Positions 15,245-22,770 of a stretch of 23,744 bases of DNA are shown piece by piece. The notes below the pieces were generated by a model that was not told the origin of the DNA, did no database searches, and saw only the letters and a list, made by a program, of their open reading frames with translations. A program made the translations under genes and the position numbers. This stretch comes from Clostridia bacterium (GTDB taxonomy: Bacteria; Bacillota; Clostridia; Oscillospirales; Acutalibacteraceae): positions 1 through 23,744 of the forward strand of contig CAAFXF010000113.1 in NCBI GenBank assembly GCA_900766895.1, read 5' to 3'. Position 1 is the stretch's first letter. Each line of letters begins with the position of its first letter.

Positions 15245-16261
15245 ATGAAGGTATGTATGATAGGCGGCACGGGGCTGCTCGGAAGTCAGGGCGCAAAGGA
15301 ATTGATTGAGAGAGGTCACCAGGTAAGAGCAATTGCTTTGCCGCCGCTTCCCGAGGGTGCGGTTTTGCCACCGGAAATGGAAATACAGTACGGCAATTAT
15401 TTGGAAATGGACGATGACGAAATAAGAAATATGTTTGACGGCTGTGAGGGCTTTGTTTTTGCGGCAGGCGTTGACGAAAGAGTTGAGGGACCTGCTCCTA
15501 TCTATGACCTTTACAAAAAATATAACATTGACCCTATTTACAGACTTTTGAAAATTGCAAAGGAATGCGGTGTTAAGCACACAGTTGTGCTCGGCTCATA
15601 TTTTGCCTATTTTGCAAAGGCAAGACCGCAGATGAATTTGACTGAATATCATCCGTATATTCGTTCTCGTATAGACCAGGAGAAAGCGGCAATGTCCTTT
15701 GCCGATGAAAATTTTGATGTTGCAGTGCTTGAACTTCCATATATTTTCGGCACTCAACCGGGCAGAAAGCCTGTTTGGGTATTTCTTGTTGAAAGCATAC
15801 GCAAAATGCCGGGTGTTACAATGTGGTGCAGAGGCGGTTCAACAATGGTAACCGTTAAGCAGGTGGGTCAGGCAATCGCAGGTGCGATAGAGCGCAACAA
15901 GGGCGGCAATTGCTATCCTATCGGCTACTATAATCTCACCTGGAAGGAGATGCTTGCCATTTGCCATAAACACCTTGGCTGTCCAAACAGAAAGGTTATC
16001 ACTATTCCCGATTGGATGTACGCCCTGGCAGGCAAAAGCCTTGTTAAACAGCAGAAAAAACAGGGCATTCAGGGCGGACTTGATATGGTTAAGTTCACTG
16101 AGCTTCAATGCTCAAATCAGTTTATCGACAAGGAGCAGGGTTCTGTTCCTCTCGGTGTTGAGCCTGATGATATAGATGAGGCTATCGGTGACAGCGTAAA
16201 GCTTTGCGTTGATATTATCGACGGAAAAGCAAAAAATATTGTGTCAATGAAAGGAGAATAG
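15245..16261 (+). CDS. NAD(P)-binding extended SDR (epimerase/dehydratase family), first of two
   Basis: A 338-residue Rossmann-fold protein starting MKVCMIGGTGLLGSQGAKEL, with the GGTGLLG nucleotide-binding loop at 7-13. The ATG at 15245 is preferred over the in-frame ATG at 15230: GGAGG at 15232-15236 lies inside the longer version and is spaced 8 bases from 15245. Beyond the cofactor domain it keeps VLGSYFAYFAKAR and ELPYIFGTQPGRKP. The usual Tyr-x3-Lys catalytic pair is replaced by Tyr138-x3-Arg142 (YIRSR), so it may not be an ordinary epimerase or dehydrogenase. It sits between the rhamnosidase and a second SDR, and no SDR is needed for rhamnose isomerase/kinase/aldolase metabolism. Possible roles are oxidation or reduction of a sugar intermediate, or modification of the released aglycone; neither is shown. 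Confidence 0.85.
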   Translation: MKVCMIGGTGLLGSQGAKELIERGHQVRAIALPPLPEGAVLPPEMEIQYGNYLEMDDDEIRNMFDGCEGFVFAAGVDERVEGPAPIYDLYKKYNIDPIYRLLKIAKECGVKHTVVLGSYFAYFAKARPQMNLTEYHPYIRSRIDQEKAAMSFADENFDVAVLELPYIFGTQPGRKPVWVFLVESIRKMPGVTMWCRGGSTMVTVKQVGQAIAGAIERNKGGNCYPIGYYNLTWKEMLAICHKHLGCPNRKVITIPDWMYALAGKSLVKQQKKQGIQGGLDMVKFTELQCSNQFIDKEQGSVPLGVEPDDIDEAIGDSVKLCVDIIDGKAKNIVSMKGE

Positions 16262-16263
16262 CC

Positions 16264-17787
16264 TTGAAAAAGAAAACAGTATTTTTAACAGGTGCCTGCG
16301 GTGGTATGGGTATTCAGGGACTTATGCGAATGGTTAAGGATACCGATACATATAACACCTTAATTTTAGTCCGTGACAGCGAAAAAAACAGAAATATCCT
16401 AAAAGATTATATGGGTATTGACGGACTTGAAATTGTTTGGGGCGACCTTAACGATTATGAGCTTGTATATAAATGCGTTGAAAAATGCGATTTGATTTTG
16501 CATGTTGCCGCCTTCGTTTCTCCTGCGGCAGATTATTATCCCGAAAAGGCAATGCAGGTAAACTACGGCTCAACGAAAAATCTTATCACTGCTATTAAAG
16601 AGCAAGGCAGAGAAAACGAGGTTAAGTTTGTATATATCGGAACAGTTGCGGAAACAGGCGACCGTATGCCACCTATCCACTGGGGCAGAGTCGGCGACCC
16701 TATCAAGCCGAGTATGTTTGACTACTATGCAGTATCAAAGGTTGCGGCTGAAAGATATGTTATTGAAAGCGGTTTGAAATATTGGGTATCTCTGCGCCAA
16801 ACAGGAATTATCGGCGACGCTATGAGTGCAATCCGTGATGCGATTATGTTCCATAACTGCTACGATAATGTTCTTGAATATGTTTCCGACCGTGACAGCG
16901 GTGTTCTTCTTCGCAACCTTTCATATCAGGATGCAACGGACACTGTGGAGGACGGCTTTTGGGGACATATCTATAATATCGGCGGCGGTGAAAAATGCCG
17001 TGTTTCAACTGCCGAAATGTTCCAAAGGCTTTACGGTGATATAGGTATAAAGGATTTATCCTTAATCCTAAAGCCTAAAATGCAGGCAACACGCAATTTC
17101 CACGGACATTATTATCTTGACTCTGACAAGTTAGAGCATTATGTTCACTTCCAAAGAGATTCAATGGAATACTATTATGACGCATATCTCAAAGGTTTGG
17201 GTGCAACCGCAGGCGTTGCAAAGGCAATGTGCAAAATCCCCGGCGGCGAAAAGCTTATGGCAACAGTTATGGGAAATATGTTCAACAAGCTTGCAGACGG
17301 CGAGCACGGCACAAAGTATTTTATTGACAATAATCTTGAAGATAAAATCGAAGCATATTGGGGTAGTCGCAAGGCTTGGGAAAAGCTCCCCGAAAACTAT
17401 AACGATTTCAACCATTTCTTTGATTGGGATAAAAAGATTATCCTTGACCACGGCTATGACGAGTCAAAGCCCGAAAGCGAGTTGACTCTCAAGGATATGC
17501 AGGGTGCCGCAAAATTCAGAGGCGGCGAATGTCTGGCAAAGAAAATGGCAAAGGGCGATTGGTCAACTCCGCTTGAGTTCAAATGTGCCTTCGGGCACAC
17601 CTTTAAGGCAAGCCCACGCCTTGTTTTAGAGGGCGGTCATTGGTGTGACGAGTGCGAAAGAAAAAGCTGGAATTACGGACAGCGTGCAAAGGTTGATCCG
17701 TTCTTTGCACAGGTTTGGACACCGCTTCACGAGGATGACGAATTAAGAGAATATCCAAAAGAAGTATCGGAGTTAGATGTAAAATGA
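16264..17787 (+). CDS. Extended SDR with C-terminal zinc-ribbon-like motif, second of two
   Basis: A 507-residue protein with TTG as start, chosen because AAAGGAG lies 7 bases upstream. The N-terminal half is an extended SDR of the epimerase / 3-beta-hydroxysteroid dehydrogenase type. It has TGACGGMG (9-16), DLNDYELV, HVAAFVSPAADYYPEKAMQV (near a 3-beta-HSD-like pattern), and an intact catalytic Tyr155-x3-Lys159 (YYAVSK). The second part (about 330-507) is unusual. It includes FKCAFGHTFKASPRLVL and GGHWCDECERKSW, giving Cys441, His445, Cys461 and Cys464, which resembles a treble-clef or zinc-ribbon site. Ordinary family members are about 300-350 residues. It overlaps rhaB by 4 bases (ATGA), so it is coupled to it. 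The substrate is unknown. Context suggests an aglycone or keto-sugar. Confidence 0.85.
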   Translation: MKKKTVFLTGACGGMGIQGLMRMVKDTDTYNTLILVRDSEKNRNILKDYMGIDGLEIVWGDLNDYELVYKCVEKCDLILHVAAFVSPAADYYPEKAMQVNYGSTKNLITAIKEQGRENEVKFVYIGTVAETGDRMPPIHWGRVGDPIKPSMFDYYAVSKVAAERYVIESGLKYWVSLRQTGIIGDAMSAIRDAIMFHNCYDNVLEYVSDRDSGVLLRNLSYQDATDTVEDGFWGHIYNIGGGEKCRVSTAEMFQRLYGDIGIKDLSLILKPKMQATRNFHGHYYLDSDKLEHYVHFQRDSMEYYYDAYLKGLGATAGVAKAMCKIPGGEKLMATVMGNMFNKLADGEHGTKYFIDNNLEDKIEAYWGSRKAWEKLPENYNDFNHFFDWDKKIILDHGYDESKPESELTLKDMQGAAKFRGGECLAKKMAKGDWSTPLEFKCAFGHTFKASPRLVLEGGHWCDECERKSWNYGQRAKVDPFFAQVWTPLHEDDELREYPKEVSELDVK

Positions 17788-19136
17788 CCTATCATTTAGC
17801 AATAGACATCGGTGCTTCAAGCGGACGGCATATATTAGGTTACATAGATAACGGAAAGCTGAAGCTTGAAAAAATATACCGATTTGAAAACTATATAAAA
17901 AATGAAAACGGCACTCTTGTTTGGGATATAAAGCACCTTGTTGAGTCGGTTATTTTTGGTATTGCAAAATGCAGGGAAATCGGCAAAATTCCCAAAACCG
18001 TCGCAATAGACACCTGGGGCGTTGACTATGTTCTTCTTGATAAGGACAAAAAGGAAATATTACCTGCGGTGTCTTATCGTGACGGCAGAACAAATGCAGT
18101 TACAGATATAATAAGCCAAAAGGAATTGTATTCCAAAACAGGTATTCAAAAGCAGAACTTCAACACAATTTATCAGCTTTACTGCGATAAGCTCAGTGGT
18201 AAGCTTGACAATGCCGAACACTTTTTGATGATACCCGATTATCTTTCATTTAAGCTCACGGGCATTATCAAAAACGAATACACAAATGCAACAACAACTA
18301 ACCTTGTTAATGCAAAAACAAAGACTTGGGACGCAGAGATACTTGATAAATTAGGTATTAAAAATATCTTTTGCGATTTATCTATGTCCAAAACGGTTAT
18401 AGGAAATTTCACGGATGAGATTAAAAAGCAAGTAGGCTTTGATACAACGGTTATTTACTGTCCCTCTCACGATACTGCAAGCGCAGTTGCTGCCTGCCCG
18501 ATAGAATATAATTCCGTGTATATTTCGTCAGGCACTTGGTCGCTTATCGGAACGGAAAATACAGAGCCTGTTTTAACTGCTGATGCCCTAACTGCAAATT
18601 TCACAAATGAGGGTGGAATAAACTACCGTTTTCGTTTTCTCAAAAACATTATGGGTATGTGGATATTCCAAAATATCCGTCGCAATATCAATAAGTCGTT
18701 GACCTATGATGAAATTATGGAGCTTGCAATGGCTCAGGAGGGCTATGCATATTTTGATGTGAACGACAGTTCAATTGTTGCACCGAGTAATATGGTTGAA
18801 GCAATTGGAAAGCTTATCGGCAGTAATGATTTGGGATTTGTGATAAATTCTGCCTATCATTCCCTTGCCCAAAGCTATGCAGATGCGGTAAATGAAATTG
18901 AGGCAATCAGCGAAAAAACCATAGACACAATCAACATTGTAGGCGGCGGCTCAAAGGATAGCTATCTGAACAGGCTGACTAAAGAATACACAGGTAAACG
19001 GGTTTTGGCAGGTCCTGTTGAGGCAACCGCCACAGGTAATATTATCTGTCAGCTAATGTACGCAGACGATAATTTGACTTTGGAAAAAGCAAGAGAGCTT
19101 GTTAAAAATTCCTTTGATATTAAGGAGGTAGAATAA
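17784..19136 (+). CDS. rhaB: Rhamnulokinase
   Basis: A 450-residue FGGY-type sugar kinase that phosphorylates L-rhamnulose to L-rhamnulose-1-phosphate. The N-terminal phosphate loop is AIDIGASSGRH (Asp8, Arg15). IDTWGVDYVLLD matches the rhamnulokinase substrate region. The catalytic base motif PSHDTASAVAA (Asp230) corresponds to Asp237 of the E. coli enzyme, and SSGTWSLIGTE and INIVGGGSKDSYLNRL complete the ATP-binding half. The length is a little short of E. coli RhaB (about 489). The start overlaps the preceding SDR stop (ATGA), and the gene ends in TAATG shared with rhaA. Placement between the SDRs and rhaA makes the assignment secure. Confidence 0.96.
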   Translation: MTYHLAIDIGASSGRHILGYIDNGKLKLEKIYRFENYIKNENGTLVWDIKHLVESVIFGIAKCREIGKIPKTVAIDTWGVDYVLLDKDKKEILPAVSYRDGRTNAVTDIISQKELYSKTGIQKQNFNTIYQLYCDKLSGKLDNAEHFLMIPDYLSFKLTGIIKNEYTNATTTNLVNAKTKTWDAEILDKLGIKNIFCDLSMSKTVIGNFTDEIKKQVGFDTTVIYCPSHDTASAVAACPIEYNSVYISSGTWSLIGTENTEPVLTADALTANFTNEGGINYRFRFLKNIMGMWIFQNIRRNINKSLTYDEIMELAMAQEGYAYFDVNDSSIVAPSNMVEAIGKLIGSNDLGFVINSAYHSLAQSYADAVNEIEAISEKTIDTINIVGGGSKDSYLNRLTKEYTGKRVLAGPVEATATGNIICQLMYADDNLTLEKARELVKNSFDIKEVE

Positions 19137-20368
19137 TGTCATACATTGAAGCAAAAGAAAAATATGCAAAGCTCGGCGTTGATACCGACAAGGCTATTGA
19201 AATACTGAAAAATATTCCCATATCCGTTCATTGCTGGCAGGGTGACGATGTAACAGGCTTTGATAATAAGGAAGCACTTTCCGGCGGTATTCAAACAACA
19301 GGCAATTATCCCGGCAAGGCAAGAACACCTCAGGAGCTTATGGCTGATATTGACAAGGCGATGTCCCTAATGCCAGGCAAAAAGAAATTAAATCTCCACG
19401 CAAGCTATGCAATTTTTGACGGTGAAGCAGTAGGCAGAGATAAGCTTGAGCCAAAGCATTTTGAAAAATGGGTGCACTTTGCAAAAGAAAGAAATATGGG
19501 TATTGATTTTAACCCGACATTTTTCTCGCACCCGATGGTTAAGGACAATTTAACTCTTTCATCGCCTGATGAGGAGGTTAGGCAGTACTGGGTAAATCAC
19601 GGCAAGGCTTGTCTAAAAATCGCAGAGTATTTTGCAAACGAAACAGGCATACCCTGTGTTATGAACATTTGGATTCCCGATGGCTACAAGGATATTCCTG
19701 CCGACAGGCTCGGACCTCGTGCAAGATTCAAAAAATCACTTGACGAAATACTGTCCGTGCCTTACGATAAAAGCAAGGTTTATGTAACCCTTGAAAGCAA
19801 GGTTTTCGGCATAGGACTTGAAAGCTACACGGTCGGCTCGGCTGAATTTTGTTTATCGTATTCCGACAGAGCAGGGATAACTCCACTTATGGATAACGGA
19901 CATTATCATCCTACCGAAATGGTTAGTGATAAAATCTCATCATTACTATTATTTAACGAGAAAATCGCTCTGCATATTACCCGTCCTGTTCGTTGGGACA
20001 GCGACCATGTTGTTCTCTTTGATGATGAAACAAAGGAGATATGCAAGGAGATTGTACGAAATGACGCACTCGACAGAGTGTTAATTGCAACGGACTATTT
20101 TGATGCAAACATCAATCGTATTTCTGCTTGGATAACAGGCATAAGGAGTGTCCAAAAGGCTTTGCTTTTTGCTCTTTTACAGCCAAACGACAGGCTCAAA
20201 GAATTACAAAATAAAAACGAATTAACCGAGCTTATGGTGTTACAGGAGGAGCTTAAAACCGCACCGTTCGGTGATGTTTGGGCAGAATATCTTGAAAATG
20301 AAAAAATCCCCGCCGATTATCTAAGCGAGGTTAAAGAATATGAAAAAGAGGTATTGCTAAAGAGATGA
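19136..20368 (+). CDS. rhaA: L-rhamnose isomerase
   Basis: A 410-residue cytoplasmic enzyme converting L-rhamnose to L-rhamnulose. The opening VHCWQGDDVTGFDNKEALSG and GGIQTTGNYPGKARTPQEL are typical of RhaA. Metal ligands can be placed with a constant offset of 14 from E. coli numbering: Glu220, Asp253 (MDNGHYHPTEMV), His280, Asp288 and Asp290 (RPVRWDSDH) and Asp320 (ATDYFDANINR). All are present, so the enzyme should be active and need Mn2+ or a similar ion. AAGGAGGT at the end of rhaB is its ribosome site, and the ATG shares one base with the rhaB stop. The stop overlaps rhaD by 4 bases. Confidence 0.97.
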   Translation: MSYIEAKEKYAKLGVDTDKAIEILKNIPISVHCWQGDDVTGFDNKEALSGGIQTTGNYPGKARTPQELMADIDKAMSLMPGKKKLNLHASYAIFDGEAVGRDKLEPKHFEKWVHFAKERNMGIDFNPTFFSHPMVKDNLTLSSPDEEVRQYWVNHGKACLKIAEYFANETGIPCVMNIWIPDGYKDIPADRLGPRARFKKSLDEILSVPYDKSKVYVTLESKVFGIGLESYTVGSAEFCLSYSDRAGITPLMDNGHYHPTEMVSDKISSLLLFNEKIALHITRPVRWDSDHVVLFDDETKEICKEIVRNDALDRVLIATDYFDANINRISAWITGIRSVQKALLFALLQPNDRLKELQNKNELTELMVLQEELKTAPFGDVWAEYLENEKIPADYLSEVKEYEKEVLLKR

Positions 20369-21183
20369 AGGATATATTAACTGCACCCTTTGTAGAGGAA
20401 ATGAAAAAGACCACCGCTAATATGTACCGTCTCGGCTGGGACGAGCGAAACGGCGGTAACATCAGCTATATGCTTGATACCGATGAGGTAGCTCAGTACC
20501 TTGATTTAGACAATGTTATTCGCACAATTCCAACAGGCTTTGACGCAAAGGAGCTTATCGGTAAAATCTTTATCGTAACAGGTACAGGCAAGTATTTCAA
20601 AAATGTTGAGTCCGACCCTGAAAATAATTTAGGTATCATCCGAATTGCCGAGGACGGCACAACGGCAGAATTATTATGGGGATATGCTGACGGCGGAAAA
20701 TTCACAAGTGAGCTTCCGGCACATCTTATGAGCCATATGGCAAGATTGAAGGTTGACCCCGAAAACAGAGTTGTTATGCACTCTCATCCTACAAATACCC
20801 TTGCAATGAACTATGTTATTGACCTTGACGAAAAGACAATAACTCACGCACTTTGGGAAATGTGCACCGAATGTATTGTTGTATTCCCCGACGGTGTAGG
20901 TGTGCTACCTTGGATGCTTTGCGGTACTAACGAAATAGGCGAGGCAACCGCAAAGAAAATGGAGGAGTACCGTCTTGTTATTTGGGGTATGCACGGAATT
21001 TACGGCGCAGGCAAAACAATGGACGAAACCTTTGGACTGATTGAAACAGTAGAAAAAGCCGCCCAAATCTATATGCTTACCGCACATCTGCCCAGAGTGA
21101 ACACAATCAAGGATGAGGATATGAAAACCCTCGCCGAAGCCTTCGGTGTTAAGTACAGGAAGGATTTCCTCAATTTAGAATAA
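20365..21183 (+). CDS. rhaD: Rhamnulose-1-phosphate aldolase
   Basis: A 272-residue class II aldolase that cleaves L-rhamnulose-1-phosphate to dihydroxyacetone phosphate and L-lactaldehyde, the last step of the pathway. Motifs: WDERNGGNIS, IPTGFDAKEL (phosphate site), FTSELPAHLM with catalytic Glu116, and zinc ligands His139 and His141 (VMHSHPTN) and His210 (WGMHGIYGAGKT). These match Glu117, His141, His143 and His212 of E. coli RhaD. The ATGA overlap with rhaA indicates translational coupling. The gene is last in the operon, and a terminator begins 5 bases after its stop. No lactaldehyde reductase/dehydrogenase or microcompartment genes are seen nearby. Confidence 0.97.
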   Translation: MKDILTAPFVEEMKKTTANMYRLGWDERNGGNISYMLDTDEVAQYLDLDNVIRTIPTGFDAKELIGKIFIVTGTGKYFKNVESDPENNLGIIRIAEDGTTAELLWGYADGGKFTSELPAHLMSHMARLKVDPENRVVMHSHPTNTLAMNYVIDLDEKTITHALWEMCTECIVVFPDGVGVLPWMLCGTNEIGEATAKKMEEYRLVIWGMHGIYGAGKTMDETFGLIETVEKAAQIYMLTAHLPRVNTIKDEDMKTLAEAFGVKYRKDFLNLE

Positions 21184-21187
21184 GTCA

Positions 21188-21216
21188 TAGCCCACAATGT
21201 TGATAATTGTGGGCTA
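21188..21216 (+). terminator. Rho-independent terminator of the rhamnoside operon
   Basis: TAGCCCACAAT (21188-21198) and ATTGTGGGCTA (21206-21216) form an 11-bp perfect stem with a 7-base loop, followed by AAATTTT. It lies directly after rhaD. Confidence 0.85.
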
Positions 21217-21268
21217 AAATTTTCGCAGGACACAGCCGTCTGTTTATGAATCAATTTTAAATTATATA

Positions 21269-21297
21269 TTTATTTTGTTAAGCGTTTGCGTTATAAT
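21269..21297 (+). promoter_or_regulatory. Promoter of the second MFS/GH39 unit with cre-like site
   Basis: TATAAT (21292-21297) lies 21 bases before the ATG at 21319, with only a weak -35 (TTTATT, 21269-21274, 17-base spacing). Between them GTTAAGCGTTTGCG (21277-21290) contains the core AAGCGTTT of catabolite-repression (cre) and other LacI/CcpA-family operators, though the outer bases match imperfectly. A regulator bound here would block the promoter. Confidence 0.5.
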
Positions 21298-21318
21298 GGA
21301 AACAACGGAGGGGTTAAT

Positions 21319-22770
21319 ATGAAAACAAAGGAAATGACGCCTGAAAAGCTTGAAAAAAAGGCTTTAAGAAAACAAAAGGAAATTGAAAAATGGGAGCGTG
21401 AAAAAGCAAGACCTAAGAAAAGCTATTATCTCATATATCTGATTTTCATTGTAAGCCTTGTTTATGTTACCGATGAAATCGCATCTCAAATCGGTACACT
21501 GATGAAAACGGAAATTGCAAATGATTTAATGTCACGCTTCGGTGAAAAAAGCGTTGGTATGCTTGATATAGTCAGCTTTATTGCCATACCGTTTCAGGCT
21601 TTGTCGATATTCTATAAGCCCCTGTCCGACAGGTTTGGCAGAAAGCTGTTTCTTGTTGTAAACACTCTAGGTATGAGCCTTGGCATGTTGATAATTGCAT
21701 TATCTCACGGAATAGCTTTATACATAGTGGGCGCAACAATTATATTCTTCTTTGTACCTCACGATATGCAGGTGGTCTATGTTATGGAGTCCGCGCCTGC
21801 AAAGCACAGGGCAAAGATTTATTCAATCATAAAATGCGTTGCAACCGTAGGTATTATGCTTGTTCCGTTAATGAGAAAGGTGCTGATGACTGACGCATCA
21901 CAGTGGAGAGTTGTATATCTTGTTCCTGCCATAGTCGGTCTTGTTACATCGTTTATTGCATTACTGTTATCAAGAGAAACCGATGCATTCATAGAATCAC
22001 GCCTTGCTTATCTTCATATGAGCGACGAAGAGATTGCACAGGCAAAGGCAGATAAATCAAGCAAGGATGCACAGGGCGGATTTATCAAGGGCTTAAAATT
22101 TGCATTCAGCCATAAGCAACTGCGTTGGGTGTTTATCGCAACAGCACTTTGTAATTTCGGCGTAATCATAACAATGCACTATCAGGTGGTTATGTCCTAC
22201 GGCTTTGCAAAGGGTATTATGTCGGGCAGTAATGTTGATTTGGAAACGGCACTTAACGGTGCAAGTGTAGGTCCCGTAACAACTGCGTTATTTATGTTCC
22301 CCATAGGCAGTGCCCTTGCTCAGCTTTTCGTTGGATTTTTTGCAGACGCAATAGGCAGAAAGAAAAGTGCAATATGTATGACTGCACTTACCGTAATTTC
22401 ATTTGTTTTACTGACGGTAGGCTCAAATTTAAGCTGGTCGCCCTATCTTGTGGGTATCTGCTGCGGAGCGGCTGTGGGCGGATATTGGGGCACTTCCGAT
22501 TTAACAGGTATTATGATTTCCGAATCATCACCTACTAATCTCCGTTCGTCAATTCTTTCTGCACAGTTTTTGATGATGGGCGTTGGATATGTTGTTGCCT
22601 ACGGTGTCGGCTTGCCGATGATTACAGTTCTCGGTAATACCTATGTTCCGATTATCACTCTTTGCCTTGCGATTCCCGGTATGGTAGCGTCACTTATCGT
22701 TATGATGACAAAGGTGCACGATACAAAGGGCGTTGACCTTGATAAAGTAACAGGAACGGAGTGGGATTAA
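21319..22770 (+). CDS. MFS transporter (sugar-porter-like), second transport gene
   Basis: A 483-residue membrane protein with about 12 hydrophobic segments after a charged N-terminal tail rich in Lys and Glu (about 1-37). Two copies of the MFS loop motif are clear: YKPLSDRFGRK in the first half and GFFADAIGRKKS in the second. PAKHRAKIYSIIKC resembles the PxxxR-x-R region of sugar porters. An in-frame TTG at 21286 was rejected because it lies upstream of the -10 box. ATG 21319 is preceded by GGAGGGG at good spacing. This starts a new transcription unit after the rhamnose terminator. The following GH39 gene begins immediately after the stop, so the pair probably imports and hydrolyses a second glycoside. 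The substrate is unknown. Confidence 0.88.
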   Translation: MKTKEMTPEKLEKKALRKQKEIEKWEREKARPKKSYYLIYLIFIVSLVYVTDEIASQIGTLMKTEIANDLMSRFGEKSVGMLDIVSFIAIPFQALSIFYKPLSDRFGRKLFLVVNTLGMSLGMLIIALSHGIALYIVGATIIFFFVPHDMQVVYVMESAPAKHRAKIYSIIKCVATVGIMLVPLMRKVLMTDASQWRVVYLVPAIVGLVTSFIALLLSRETDAFIESRLAYLHMSDEEIAQAKADKSSKDAQGGFIKGLKFAFSHKQLRWVFIATALCNFGVIITMHYQVVMSYGFAKGIMSGSNVDLETALNGASVGPVTTALFMFPIGSALAQLFVGFFADAIGRKKSAICMTALTVISFVLLTVGSNLSWSPYLVGICCGAAVGGYWGTSDLTGIMISESSPTNLRSSILSAQFLMMGVGYVVAYGVGLPMITVLGNTYVPIITLCLAIPGMVASLIVMMTKVHDTKGVDLDKVTGTEWD

